From positions 134,077-198,076 of the forward strand of contig CAWDAL010000029.1 of the NCBI GenBank assembly GCA_963800285.1: a stretch of 64,000 nucleotides of DNA, given 5' to 3'. Below the pieces are notes generated by a model, which did not search any database, had not been told where the DNA came from, and was given only the letters and a program-made list of their open reading frames with translations. Each line of letters opens with the position of its first letter. Within the stretch, counting starts at the first letter, position 1. The position numbers and the translations under genes were made by a program. Source of the DNA: DASUPK01 sp963800285. GTDB taxonomy: Bacteria > Actinomycetota > Thermoleophilia > Solirubrobacterales > 70-9. Shown here in pieces: positions 7,791 to 18,386 of the stretch.

Positions 7791-9062
7791 CTACCTCTTC
7801 TTCTTCGTGCGCTGTTTGACCAGCGTGACCTTCACCTGCTGCGTGTTCGGCACACCCGCGACGCCGGCGGGGACGAAATGGATGAAGACCGTCTGGCTGA
7901 CCTTGGCCTTCGCCTTTCGCTTCTTCCGGAGCTGCTTCTTGATCTGCTTCTTGAGCTTCTTCGCGGTCTTCCCGACAGGCTTCACGGCCAGCGTGAACGA
8001 GGACGCCTGCGGGATCGTGAGTCCGATCTGCTTCACGGCGGCGGCGGTAGCGTTGACGTCCGGCGGGGTGCTCGTCTGGTCCAGGGTCACCTGACCCGGG
8101 CCCGGGACCTTGGCGTTGATGATCGCCGTTCCCTTCTTCTTCTTGCGAGCGATCGAGTTGATCGTGATCTTGTTGGACGGCGCCGAAGCGAGCAGGAAGG
8201 GTCTGGTGACACCCTGGATCAGGCTCGGATTCGGCGAGCCCCCGTCGACGTTCGACCGCCCGATCGTGAGAGCGTCATTGTTGCTCCAGAAGAGATATTG
8301 CGAGTTGACCGCCACGCCAAAGGGTCCGCCGCCCGTCGTGCCGGTGGGAACGAAGCCAGCATCAGGCGTGCCGCCGCCAACGGGGACACGCCCAACGGTG
8401 TTGCCGGCGTCTGAGCCCCAGTACAGGTAGCTCGGATCGACGGCCAGACCGCAGAACGGCTCCGGGATCGAAACGAAGTTCGGATCGACCCCGGTGCCGT
8501 CAAGCCTCGCCCGACCGATGTGGGCGCCGTCGTTGCTGAAGAAGTAGACGAAGCTCGAGTCGGCGGCAAGCCCGCAGGTATCGACCGGTCCAGGGATGAA
8601 GTTGGGGTCAGGGTTGCTTCCGTCGAGATTGGCGTGACCGATCGTCGCCGCCCCCATGCCGACCTCGTTCGTCCAATAGATCCCCGAGGACGCTACGGTG
8701 ACACCGACCGGGTTCGTCACCCCGTCGGGGATGAACCGGTGATTCACCCCCGAGCCGTCGAGGTTTGCGCGGCCAATGGAGGAGTTTCCGGCGCCCCCTT
8801 CGGCCCAATAGATGAACTGGGCGTCGACGGCGACTCCGCGTGGCTGGTCGATCCCCGTGATGAAGCTGTTGTTCGCGGCGGCCCCATTGATCTTGGCGCG
8901 GCCGATGGTGCTGCCTGGAGATTGGTTCGCCCAGTACACGAAGTTGCCGTGAGCGTGCGGGGGCAAGAGCAGCAGCGCGAGCACGGCGAGCAACATCGCA
9001 ACGGCGACGACCACCGCCACTTGCCCCGTGAAGCGGTGCGTGTGCTGATGGGCGTGACTCAT
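7791..9062 (-). CDS. Exported beta-propeller (YWTD-like repeat) protein with polybasic tail
   Basis: About 423 aa from the ATG at 9062; GTGs at 9080 and 9068 are alternative starts. A hydrophobic segment (VAVVVAVAMLLAVLALLLL) near the N-terminus is a signal peptide or anchor. Five to six repeats follow, of the type FIYWAEGG...IGRANLDGSG, with YW and IGRA(N/R)LDG conserved. These predict a YWTD/LDLR-class six-bladed propeller. The last about 130 residues differ: a TINSIARKKKKG linker, a beta-rich part, the cluster KKLKKQIKKQLRKKRKAKAK, and a terminal KQRTKKKR. It lies between purL and purF in the same direction but has no evident link to purines. Function unknown; surface binding or cell-wall attachment is a guess. 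Confidence 0.75.
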   Translation of the reverse strand: MSHAHQHTHRFTGQVAVVVAVAMLLAVLALLLLPPHAHGNFVYWANQSPGSTIGRAKINGAAANNSFITGIDQPRGVAVDAQFIYWAEGGAGNSSIGRANLDGSGVNHRFIPDGVTNPVGVTVASSGIYWTNEVGMGAATIGHANLDGSNPDPNFIPGPVDTCGLAADSSFVYFFSNDGAHIGRARLDGTGVDPNFVSIPEPFCGLAVDPSYLYWGSDAGNTVGRVPVGGGTPDAGFVPTGTTGGGPFGVAVNSQYLFWSNNDALTIGRSNVDGGSPNPSLIQGVTRPFLLASAPSNKITINSIARKKKKGTAIINAKVPGPGQVTLDQTSTPPDVNATAAAVKQIGLTIPQASSFTLAVKPVGKTAKKLKKQIKKQLRKKRKAKAKVSQTVFIHFVPAGVAGVPNTQQVKVTLVKQRTKKKR

Positions 9063-9093
9063 CTGCACCCGACGAAACACGTGAGGAGCCTAC

Positions 9094-9110
9094 CCGCCGC
9101 GACGCGGCGG
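9094..9110. terminator. Hairpin just after the purL stop
   Basis: CCGCCGC (9094-9100), GAC loop, GCGGCGG (9104-9110): a perfect 7-bp stem two bases after the purL stop codon and before the beta-propeller gene. There is no T-run. It could end or attenuate the purS-purQ-purL transcript ahead of the inserted gene. Confidence 0.4.
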
Positions 9111-9111
9111 A

Positions 9112-11348
9112 TCAAAGGCGGTCGGCGAGCGAGCGCCACGCGCGCTCCGCATCGGCGAGCGCCACCGAAACGTCCCGCTCGGCGGCGGCGATCTCGATCC
9201 GATCGCCGGCGACCGTGCCCACCTCGACGGCCGGAACGCCGGCGGTCTCGGCGCGGGCCATAAGCTCCCTCGCCTCTGACCCGCCTGCCGCGAGTACGAT
9301 CCCGCCCGGGGCCTCGCCGAACAGGCACGTCTCGCCGGATCCGCCGCGCAGCTCGACCAGCGGGTCGAGGTCGACGTCCATGCCGATCCCGGAGGCGATC
9401 GCCATCTCCGCCAGCGCGCAGGCGAGGCCGCCGTCGCTGACATCGTGCGCCGCGCTGACCCAGCCTTCGCGGACGAGCTCTCGTACGAGTCGAAGCGCGG
9501 CGTCGACCTCGTTGAGCGGCACCTGAGGCAACCCCGAGTCGAGCTCTCCGCGCTGCTTGGCCAGCTCGGAGCCCGCCAGCGAGGGCGCGAACGGGCCGAC
9601 CAGCACCAGTCCGTCGCCCTGGCTCGGCGCCAGGCCCGGCACCCCCGCGCCGCCGGGCAGCTCTCCGACCATCCCCACCACCGGCGTCGGGTAGATCGGC
9701 CCATGCTCCGTCTCGTTGTAGAGGGAGACGTTCCCTCCGACCACCGGTACGCGGAGCGCGAGGCAGGCATCGGCCAGGCCGAGCACCGCGCGATCCAGCT
9801 GCCAGGCGACGCTGGGCTTCTCGGGATTGCCGAAGTTGAGGCAGTTGGTCAGGCCGAGCGGCTCGGCGCCGACGCAGGCGAGGTTCTGGGCGCACTCGAG
9901 CACGGCCTCGACCGCGCCCGCGTAGGGGTCGCAGGCGACCCGGCGCCCGTTGCCGTCGATCGCCACCGCGATCGCCCGCTCCGACTCGGGGATCATCAGG
10001 ACCGCGGCGTCAGCGGACTCCGGCCGGCGCGCCGTGCGCGAGCCGACCACCGAGTCGTACTGCTCGAAGGCCCAGCGCTTCGAAGCGACGTTCGGCGATC
10101 CGAGCAGGGCGCAGAGGATCGCCGATGGATCGCTCGGATCGGCCGAGCGGCCGGCGCTGAGCGCGACCTGCTCCCCGAGCGTCTCGGAGTTGGCGTACAT
10201 CCAGCCGCCGGGCTCCTCGGGCTCGAGGTCGTACAGCGGGCACTCGTCGACCAGGGCCGAGACCGGAACGTCGCCGACCTCCACCCCATCGTCCAGGACC
10301 CGCAGATGCCCGCTGTCGGTGATCTCGCCGATCGCGGCGGCGCCCGTCTGCCAGCGTTCGCAGGTGGCGACGACCTCGTCGAGACGCGAGGGCTCGACCA
10401 CGGCGAGCATCCTCTCCTGGGACTCGGAGACCATCACCTCGAACGGCTCCATGTCCGCCTCGCGCAGGGGCACGCGGCGCACGTCGATCTCGAGCCCCAC
10501 GCCGCCCTTCGAGGCCATCTCCCCCGCGGAGGAGGTGAGCCCCGCCGCGCCGAGATCCTGGAGCGAGACGAGCAGTCCGCGCTCGAGCAGCTCCAGGCAG
10601 CACTCGAGCACCTTCGACTCCTCGAAGGGGTCGCCGATCTGGACGCTGGGCCGCTTCGAGTCGTCGCCGGCCTCGAGCTCGGCCGAGGCGAGTACCGACG
10701 CGCCGCCGATCCCGTCGCGGCCTGTGGACGCGCCCATGATCACCAGCCGGTTCCCCGGGCCGGCCGCGGCCGAGCGGATCATCGCGCCGGTCTTCGCCAG
10801 CCCGACACACATCGCGTTCACCAGGCAGTTGTGCTCGTAGGACGGCTCGAAGTAGACCTCGCCACCGACCGTCGGCACCCCGATGGAGTTGCCGTAATGG
10901 CCGATCCCGGCGACCGCCCCCTCGAACAGGTAGCGCGAGCGCTCGGAGGTCGGCTCCCCGAAGCGGAGCGAGTCGAGCACGGCGATCGGCCGGGCGCCGA
11001 TCGCGAAGACGTCCCGGAGGATGCCGCCGACTCCGGTGGCCGCGCCCTGGAACGGCTCGACCGCGCTCGGATGGTTGTGGGACTCGACCTTGAAGGCGAC
11101 CGCATGACCGTTGCCGATGTCCACGGCACCGGCGTTCTCCCCAGGGCCCATCACGACCCGCTCGCCCTCGGTCGGCAGGCGGCCGAGCAGCTTGCGGGAG
11201 TGCTTGTAGGCGCAGTGCTCCGACCAGAGCAGCGAGAACATCGCCAGCTCGACGCCATTCGGATCGCGGCCGAGCAGCTCGACGATGCGCTCGTACTCCG
11301 AGTCTGTGAGACCGAGCTCGCGGTGCGGGCTCTCGGAGACGCCGGCGC

Positions 11349-11352
<4 letters not shown>
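9112..11352 (-). CDS. purL: Phosphoribosylformylglycinamidine synthase, large (PurL) subunit
   Basis: 746 aa, GTG start, the length of the small-type PurL that works with separate PurQ and PurS. It makes FGAM from FGAR using ATP and ammonia delivered by PurQ. SEHCAYKHSRK near residue 45, GPGENAGAVDIG, KVESHNHPSAVEP and the second-repeat GGNVSLYNET are family motifs of the two AIRS-like halves. The start overlaps the purQ stop by four bases (GTGA, 11349-11352). purS, purQ and purL therefore form one translational unit, matching the heteromeric PurLQS complex. Confidence 0.97.
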
Positions 11353-12010
<658 letters not shown>

Positions 12011-12014
<4 letters not shown>

Positions 12015-12235
12015 TGCTCCAGCTCCACCTCGAAGTCCTCGATCAGGGGGTTGGCGAGCAGCTTCTCGCAGAGGTCGTCGAGCCTCGATGGATCGTCCGT
12101 CTCGAGCTCCACGAGCCGCCCGACGCGGACGTCGTGGACTCCCTCGAAGCCGAGGGCCGGCAGGGCTCGCTCGACGGCCTTCCCCTGCGGATCGAGGATG
12201 CCGTCCTTCGGCCTGATCAGGACCTTCGCCTTCAC
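12011..12235 (-). CDS. purS: Phosphoribosylformylglycinamidine synthase, PurS subunit
   Basis: 74 aa, typical for PurS, the small dimeric subunit that docks PurQ on PurL. Family features are KAKVLIRPKDGILDPQGKAV at the start (the LDPQG motif) and LCEKLLANPLIEDFEVELE at the end. First gene of the tightly overlapping purS-purQ-purL unit. The 51-base gap to purC upstream holds a hairpin repeat. Confidence 0.95.
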
Positions 12236-12286
12236 GTACTCAGCCTAACGGCGCGCCAGACGGCTTCGCCGTCAAACGGGTCGCGC

Positions 12287-13134
<848 letters not shown>

Positions 13135-13138
<4 letters not shown>

Positions 13139-13440
13139 CCGCCCCCCACCTCGGGTTGAACGGTCGGATGGGCCTTCGCCCATTCGACGATCTTGCCCGA
13201 CCCGACGATCGTCCTGCCCTCGTCCAGCGCGAGCACCGGGAGATTGATCTGGCCGGTGAGCTCGCGTATCTCGTTGCGGCCGCGGCGACGCTGGCCCCAG
13301 GTCCAGGGCATCATCCGATAGCCGGGAAGATCGCGGATCTCGTACTCGTAGCCGGCCTCATCGAGGGCCTTCGCCGCGCGGCCGCAGGCATGTCCGATGG
13401 CGGCATGCTTCTCCTTCTGCCCGCACGTGTAGAGGATCAC
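13135..13440 (-). CDS. Glutaredoxin/GST-N-like thioredoxin-fold protein
   Basis: 101 aa, GTG start. The beginning MILYTCGQKEK followed by ACGRAAKALDEAGYEYE and INLPVLALDEGRTIVGSGKIVEW matches the glutathione S-transferase N-terminal / glutaredoxin fold (cis-Pro in NLPVL, then the SxxI helix). The active-site Cys6 stands in TCGQ rather than CPYC, so only one Cys of the dithiol motif is present. It is locked into the purine operon by four-base overlaps with purB (13437-13440) and purC (13135-13138). A redox role for a purine enzyme or a bacillithiol/mycothiol-type partner is speculation. Confidence 0.8.
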
Positions 13441-14720
13441 GCGTCAAGACTATCCAGGCGCGCCATCACGTCAGGGACGTGCTTCAGGTAGGCCCCGTAG
13501 TCGAAGACGGCATCGAGATCGAGCTGCGGCGCCGCGGCTGCGATCAACTCGCGGAAGCCGGTGCCCTCGTCCCAGGCCCGCTGGGCGTTCTCCTGGACGA
13601 CGCGGTAGGCGTCGTCGCGGGTCATCCCGGACTCGACCAGGGCGGTCAGCGCCCGCTGGCTGAAGAGCGCGCCATGGGTGAGCTCGATGTTCCCCTTCAT
13701 CCGGTCCGTGTGGACGGTCATGCCCTCGACGATGCGGGTGGCGAGATGCTGCATGTAGTCGAGTGCGATCGTCGCGTCGGGCAGGACGACCCGCTCGGCG
13801 CCGGAGTGGGAGATGTCCCGCTCGTGCCAGAGCGCGATGTTCTCCATACCGACCTGCGAATAGCCGCGCAGCACCCGCGCGAGCCCGCAGATCCGCTCCG
13901 CGAGGATCGGGTTGCGCTTGTGGGGCATCGCGGAGGAGCCCTTCTGGCCGGATCCGAAGGGCTCCTCGACTTCGCGGACCTCGGTGCGCTGCAGGTTGCG
14001 GATCTCCTGGCCGAATCGCTCGAGGCCCGCGCCGGCGATCGCGATCCGCGCCAGCACCACGGCGTGCCGGTCGCGCGGCACGACCTGAGTGGAGATGTCC
14101 TCGGGCCTCAGCCCGAGCGTTTCCATCACACGCGCCTCCGCGGCGGGTGGGATCGACGCGTAGGTGCCCACGGCCCCGGACAGCTTCCCCACCGCCGCCT
14201 GCTCGAAGGCGTCGTTGAGGCGCTGCAGGTTGCGGTCCGCCTCGAACGCGAAACCCGCCAGGCGCAGGCCGAAGGTGGTCGGCTCCGCATGGACGCCATG
14301 GGTGCGCCCGACGCAGAGGGTCTCGGCGAACTCCTTCGCCCGCTCGACCAATGCGTCGCGATAGGCGCGGGCGCCTCGCACGACGATCTCGCCCGCGTCG
14401 ACCAGCTGGAGCGCGAGCGCCGTGTCCAGCACGTCCGAGGAGGTCAGCCCGTAGTGGAGCCACCGCCCCTCCTCCCCGATCGAGCTCGAGACGACGTCGA
14501 CGAAGGCGGCCACGTCGTGGCCGGTGGTCCGCTCCCGCTCCTCGACCGCCTCGACCGTGAAGGAGGCCCTCTCACGGACCGCCCTGGCGGCTTCCTGCGG
14601 CACGACGCCCTCTGCGGCCCAGGCGTCGGTGGCCGCCAGCTCGACCTTCAGCCAGGTCTCCATCCGCCGCTGCTGGGTCCAGACGGCGCCGATCTCATCC
14701 CTGGTGTACCTCGGAATCAC
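13437..14720 (-). CDS. purB: Adenylosuccinate lyase
   Basis: 427 aa, GTG start. Fumarase/aspartase superfamily; it splits SAICAR and adenylosuccinate to release fumarate. The signature loop GSSAMPHKRNP carries the catalytic Ser. LTSSDVLDTA, RTHGVHAEPTTFG (His) and the N-terminal IPRYTRDEI complete the family pattern. It heads the purB-grx-purC-purS-purQ-purL run. Upstream is a hairpin of repeat family 2, at 14729-14752. Confidence 0.97.
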   Translation of the reverse strand: MIPRYTRDEIGAVWTQQRRMETWLKVELAATDAWAAEGVVPQEAARAVRERASFTVEAVEERERTTGHDVAAFVDVVSSSIGEEGRWLHYGLTSSDVLDTALALQLVDAGEIVVRGARAYRDALVERAKEFAETLCVGRTHGVHAEPTTFGLRLAGFAFEADRNLQRLNDAFEQAAVGKLSGAVGTYASIPPAAEARVMETLGLRPEDISTQVVPRDRHAVVLARIAIAGAGLERFGQEIRNLQRTEVREVEEPFGSGQKGSSAMPHKRNPILAERICGLARVLRGYSQVGMENIALWHERDISHSGAERVVLPDATIALDYMQHLATRIVEGMTVHTDRMKGNIELTHGALFSQRALTALVESGMTRDDAYRVVQENAQRAWDEGTGFRELIAAAAPQLDLDAVFDYGAYLKHVPDVMARLDSLDA

Positions 14721-14728
14721 CTAATCAC

Positions 14729-14752
14729 CGGCCGCCACAAACACCGCGGCCG
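14729..14752. repeat. Hairpin repeat family 2, copy A
   Basis: CGGCCGC (14729-14735), loop CACAAACACC, GCGGCCG (14746-14752), a perfect 7-bp stem. The copy at 63896-63919 has the same stem length and nearly the same loop, with a compensated C-G to G-C change. It lies between the end of the NTF2-like gene and the purB start and may serve as a terminator for the former. Confidence 0.55.
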
Positions 14753-14754
14753 CA

Positions 14755-15174
14755 TCAGGCCGCGGCCTCGACCCACGGCGCCGTCAGCGCCTTGGTCAGC
14801 AGCTCCGTGTCGCAGTACTCGGTCAGCTCCCGCACCTTGCCTCCGGCGAGCCGGCAGACGTAGCAATAGGTGTTCCGGTAGGGCCGGTTCTCCGTCGTGG
14901 TGACATCGCCGCGGCATTCGATCACAACGTAGTCGTCCTCGGCGATCATCCGGATGGCACGGTTGCGGTAGCGCGTCGCGAATTGAGCGAAGAGTGGGTC
15001 CAGCAGCCCCGTCCGCACGGCGGGCTTGCCGTCCCAGGTCCCCGACCAGTCGGTGGTCCCGATGATTCGCCAGCGGACATCGTCGGCGAGCGCATCGACG
15101 AAGGGCTGCCCGCTCCCCTTCGCGAGCGCGTTGAATACCTCTTGCATGAGCGCCTTGTTCTCGGCTGCATCCAC
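14755..15174 (-). CDS. NTF2/SnoaL-like protein
   Basis: 139 aa, GTG start with GGAGAAG upstream. An NTF2-like cone fold is predicted from NKALMQEVFNALAKGSGQPF, DDVRWRIIGTT and the alternating strands DYVVIECRGDVTT and YRNTYCYVCRLAGGKV, ending with a TEYCDTELL segment. Members include ketosteroid isomerase, SnoaL cyclases and many unknowns; the substrate cannot be read here. It is divergent from the LysR gene at 15271, which probably regulates it (LysR regulators commonly control a divergent neighbour). One of three NTF2-like genes in the window. Confidence 0.8.
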   Translation of the reverse strand: MDAAENKALMQEVFNALAKGSGQPFVDALADDVRWRIIGTTDWSGTWDGKPAVRTGLLDPLFAQFATRYRNRAIRMIAEDDYVVIECRGDVTTTENRPYRNTYCYVCRLAGGKVRELTEYCDTELLTKALTAPWVEAAA

Positions 15175-15258
15175 GGTGGCTTCTCCTTGGACTCGATTGC
15201 ACAGCGAAGATACGACCGTTCGAGCGATGCCACAAACGAGGATCTCGCACAGTTACCA

Positions 15259-15271
15259 TGCGTTACACGCA
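15259..15271. promoter_or_regulatory. Possible LysR-type operator
   Basis: TGCGT-TAC-ACGCA is an inverted repeat that abuts the LysR start codon, and GTTAC occurs twice in the preceding 15 bases. It lies in the 96-base space between the divergent LysR and NTF2 genes. The short arms make chance possible. Confidence 0.35.
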
Positions 15272-16206
15272 TGGCCGATCTGAGCTTGACCGGACTGAGA
15301 GTCCTCCGCGAGGTCGCCTCCAGCGGGTCGTTCACCGCTGCTGCGTCGTCGCTCGGCTACACGCAGTCGGCCGTCTCGCGCCAGGTCGCGGGACTCGAGT
15401 CCGCGGCGGGAACGCGGCTGTTCGAGCGAACGGCTCGCGGAGTCCGCCTGACCGACGCGGGCGGCGCACTTCTGCGCAGGGCCGCCACAGTGCTCGACGA
15501 AATCGACGCGGCGCAACGCGAACTCGAGGGGATGTCCCAGGTTGCGTCGGGCAGGCTCAGGGTGGGTGCGTTTCCGACCGCTGTCGCGGCGCTGGTCCCT
15601 CGCACCCTCCAGGCGTACCGCGAGCGTCACCCGGGAGTGGACGTCTCGCTGCGCGAGGGAGGCTTCTCGTCGCAGATCCGCCGCCTGATCGGGGGATCCG
15701 CCGATGTCGCCGTGATCGGCGTTCTGCCTCTGGGCGAGCCGCCGCGAGACCGGCGGATCACGCTGGAGCATCTGATCGACGATCCGCTGCTGCTTGCCGT
15801 TGGCCCCGATCACCCGCTGGCCGGGCGGCGCACCGTGAATCTCGACGATCTTGTCTCCGAGCGCTGGATCGCCGCCAGCGCCAGGGCAGACGACTCGATG
15901 CTCGGGGCGTGGCAGTGGGCGGAGTGGCGACCCAAGGTCGAGCTGATCGCCAAGGAGTGGACGGCGAAGCTCGGTCTGGTGGCGGCCGGGCTGGGAGTCA
16001 CCCTCGTTCCCGGTCTCGCAGCGGACGGAGTGCGACCAGACGTGGCGCTGATCAGGATCCGGAGCGACCGGCCGGCAAGTCGCACGGTGCTGCTGGCGAG
16101 GCGAGCGACCGACGAGCTGCCGCATGCCAGGGCATTCGCCGAACTGCTGCACGAGGTCGCGTCGGAGCTGACCTCGGAGCTGCAGCGGCGAGTCGCTACG
16201 CGTTGA
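15271..16206 (+). CDS. LysR-family transcriptional regulator
   Basis: 311 aa from the ATG at 15271 (MADLSLTGLRVLREVASSGS). The N-terminal winged HTH contains FTAAASSLGYTQSAVSRQVAGLE and RLFERTARGVRLTDAG, the classic LysR pattern. A substrate-binding domain follows from about residue 90 (RLRVGAFPTAVAALVPR) and carries the hinge and the ADVAVIGVLPL strand. It is divergent from the NTF2-like gene at 14755-15174. Its last 11 bases overlap the 3' end of purE on the other strand. The co-inducer is unknown. Confidence 0.92.
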   Translation: MADLSLTGLRVLREVASSGSFTAAASSLGYTQSAVSRQVAGLESAAGTRLFERTARGVRLTDAGGALLRRAATVLDEIDAAQRELEGMSQVASGRLRVGAFPTAVAALVPRTLQAYRERHPGVDVSLREGGFSSQIRRLIGGSADVAVIGVLPLGEPPRDRRITLEHLIDDPLLLAVGPDHPLAGRRTVNLDDLVSERWIAASARADDSMLGAWQWAEWRPKVELIAKEWTAKLGLVAAGLGVTLVPGLAADGVRPDVALIRIRSDRPASRTVLLARRATDELPHARAFAELLHEVASELTSELQRRVATR

Positions 16207-16663
16207 TGATCCGCACGGCCAGGTGGCCGGCGTTCTTCGCGCCGTCGATCGCCACGCAGGCGACCGGGACTCCGGGGGGCATCTGAACGGCTGAGAGCAG
16301 GGCGTCGAGCCCACCCAGGTTCTTGCCTGCAATCGGCACGCCGATCACCGGCAGATCCGTCTTCGAGGCCGCGAAGCCGGGGAGCGCCGCCGACATCCCT
16401 GCTCCGGCGATGATCACCTTCAGGCCGCGCATCCGGGCGTTCGTGCAGTACTCGCTGGTCGCCTCGGGATCCCGATGTGCGCTCAGCACCCGCACCTCGT
16501 AGCGGATCCCGTGATCCTGGAGGATCTCGCCCGCGGGCTGCATCTTGGGCTTGTCGTTCTTCGAACCCATGATGATCCCGACCAGTGGAGCGTCGACCTC
16601 GATCTCCTCGAACGCCTCCTCGACCTTGGGCATCGTCTCCGCGGCAACCTCTCCCTCCGGCAT
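16196..16663 (-). CDS. purE: PurE-type 5-aminoimidazole ribonucleotide carboxylase (atypical)
   Basis: 155 aa. PurE fold: GIIMGSKNDKPKM (29-41), VLSAHRDPE (59-67), PVIGVPIAG and the C-terminal VQMPPGVPV with NAGHLAVRI. The class I loop GAGGAAHLPG reads GAGMSAALPG (87-96) here, so the conserved His is Ala93. That loop resembles the SNALSG-type loop of class II enzymes, which carboxylate AIR directly with CO2 and do not need PurK (family knowledge); no purK is present in the window. It has about 22 extra acidic N-terminal residues. The start overlaps the purD stop (ATGA). Confidence 0.9.
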   Translation of the reverse strand: MPEGEVAAETMPKVEEAFEEIEVDAPLVGIIMGSKNDKPKMQPAGEILQDHGIRYEVRVLSAHRDPEATSEYCTNARMRGLKVIIAGAGMSAALPGFAASKTDLPVIGVPIAGKNLGGLDALLSAVQMPPGVPVACVAIDGAKNAGHLAVRIINA

Positions 16664-17964
16664 CAGCCACTCCCTTCCGTTGTCATTTGAGCTGCACGAT
16701 CCACTGCCCGGACGGCGATGTCCGTACGCATCTGCTTGCCGGCGAAGCTGATCAGATCCGCGGCCTCGTAGGCACGTTGGCGAGCGTCAGCGGCGCTTGG
16801 ACCGAGGGCGGTCACGTTGAGCACGCGGCCGCCCGCCGTGACGATCCCCCCGTCTCGGGAAGCGGTTCCCGCGTGGTAGATCTCGACTCCGTCGACCGCC
16901 GCGGCCCGATCGAGGCCGGAGATCACGTCCCCCTTCGAGGAGGACGCCGGATATCCGGCCGAGGCGAGCACGACCGTCACGGCCCAGTCGTCCCCGAAGT
17001 CGGCATTCTGTCCGGCGAGCCCGCCGGGCTCGCGCGAGGCGAGAAAGAGCTGCAGCGGATCGGAGCGCAGCCGGGGCAGCACCGCCTGCGTCTCGGGGTC
17101 GCCGAAGCGGCAGTTGAACTCCAGCACCTTCGGTCCGTCCTGGGTCAGCATCAACCCGGCGTAGAGGACGCCGTGAAACGGGGTGCCGCGGCGCCTCATC
17201 GTCTCGACGACCGGGCGGTGCACCAGGTCGGCGATGCGCTCCGTCTCCGCTGGATCGAAGCCCGGCACCGGCGAATAGCTCCCCATGCCCCCCGTGTTCG
17301 GGCCCTCGTCGCCGTCGTAGATCCGCTTGTAGTCCTGCGCTGGGGCGAGCGGCAGAACGTTCTCGCCGTCGCAGAGGGCCAGGAGGGAGAGTTCCTCGCC
17401 CTCCAGGAACTCCTCCATCACCACCTCGGTCTCTCCGAAGCGCCGCTCCTCGAAGAAGACGCCGATCGCCTCTCGGGCCTCGCTCTCGGTGGAGCAGATG
17501 ATCACCCCCTTGCCGGCCGCCAGCCCGTCGGCCTTGAGAACGGCCGGAAAGGTCGCGTCGGCGATCCGGTCAAGTGCCTCCTCGCGGCTGCGAAGGACGG
17601 CGTGACCGGCGGTCGGCACCCCCGCCTCACCCATCAGCTCCTTCGCGTGCAGCTTCGAGCCCTCGAGGCGCGCGGCCTCCCGGCTGGGCCCGAAGGCGGG
17701 AATGCCCGCCTCCTCGAGGGTGTCGACGAGGCCGGCCACGAGCGGGGCCTCGGGTCCGACCACGACGAGGCCGACCTTCTCGTCACGAGCCGCGGTCAGG
17801 AGCGAATCGACGTCCTCCGCTCCGACGTCCAGGCAGCGGCCCTCCGCGGCGATCCCGGCGTTGCCGGGTGCGCAGAGCAGCTCGGGGTCTTGGGGGGAGC
17901 GTCCGAGGGCGCGGACGATCGCATGCTCGCGCCCCCCTCCGCCGACGACCAGGACCTTCACCAA
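16663..17964 (-). CDS. purD: Phosphoribosylamine-glycine ligase (GAR synthetase)
   Basis: 433 aa, GTG start, normal length. ATP-grasp ligase joining glycine to phosphoribosylamine. Seen: VLVVGGGGREHAI at the N-terminus, GPEAPLVAGLVD, the ATP-grasp core LKADGLAAGKGVI and LEFNCRFGDPETQAVLPRL (metal-binding Glu/Asn). It is translationally coupled to purE. The pair stands apart from the purB-purH run, separated by the LysR/NTF2 genes. Confidence 0.97.
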   Translation of the reverse strand: MVKVLVVGGGGREHAIVRALGRSPQDPELLCAPGNAGIAAEGRCLDVGAEDVDSLLTAARDEKVGLVVVGPEAPLVAGLVDTLEEAGIPAFGPSREAARLEGSKLHAKELMGEAGVPTAGHAVLRSREEALDRIADATFPAVLKADGLAAGKGVIICSTESEAREAIGVFFEERRFGETEVVMEEFLEGEELSLLALCDGENVLPLAPAQDYKRIYDGDEGPNTGGMGSYSPVPGFDPAETERIADLVHRPVVETMRRRGTPFHGVLYAGLMLTQDGPKVLEFNCRFGDPETQAVLPRLRSDPLQLFLASREPGGLAGQNADFGDDWAVTVVLASAGYPASSSKGDVISGLDRAAAVDGVEIYHAGTASRDGGIVTAGGRVLNVTALGPSAADARQRAYEAADLISFAGKQMRTDIAVRAVDRAAQMTTEGSG

Positions 17965-17995
17965 TGCCGCCTCCTCCGCTTCGCGTCCGGGGCCG

Positions 17996-18277
17996 CTAGA
18001 GGGCCCCCGCCAGTTCTTCGGCGGGAATCGCCGCCAGCGTCTGGCTGCTCATCGTGCCGCGCGAGCCGAGCTCGACGGACACCTTGGCCATCGTCTTCTC
18101 GTCGGGCGCCTCGACGATGGTGATGAAGTCGTACTGCCCCAGCGTGGCCCACTGCTCCTTGACCTTCACGCCAAGCTGCTCGACCTCCTTGTTGACCTCC
18201 TGGACCCGGCTCGGGTTGTTCTTCAAAGTCTGAACTCCCTCTGAGGTCAGGTTTGTGAGCATCACGTATGTCGGCAT
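17996..18277 (-). CDS. GYD-domain protein
   Basis: 93 aa from the ATG at 18277, chosen because GAGGAGA stands at the right spacing before it; upstream codons lack a site. MPTYVMLTNLTSEGVQTLKN plus GVKVKEQWATLGQYDFITIV is the GYD domain, a small ferredoxin-like fold whose biochemical role is not established. It is upstream of purD on the same strand with 31 bases between, so it may share that transcript. It is divergent from the methyltransferase at 18387. Confidence 0.85.
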   Translation of the reverse strand: MPTYVMLTNLTSEGVQTLKNNPSRVQEVNKEVEQLGVKVKEQWATLGQYDFITIVEAPDEKTMAKVSVELGSRGTMSSQTLAAIPAEELAGAL

Positions 18278-18386
18278 CGGTTCTCCTCTCCTGGTGACTT
18301 GCCCCTCTTGGACCCCCTTTCTTTCACTTTCCGCCGCGGTCTGCAATCTCGGCGCGCCCGTCCGGCCGAACGGAGATGATTGGAGG

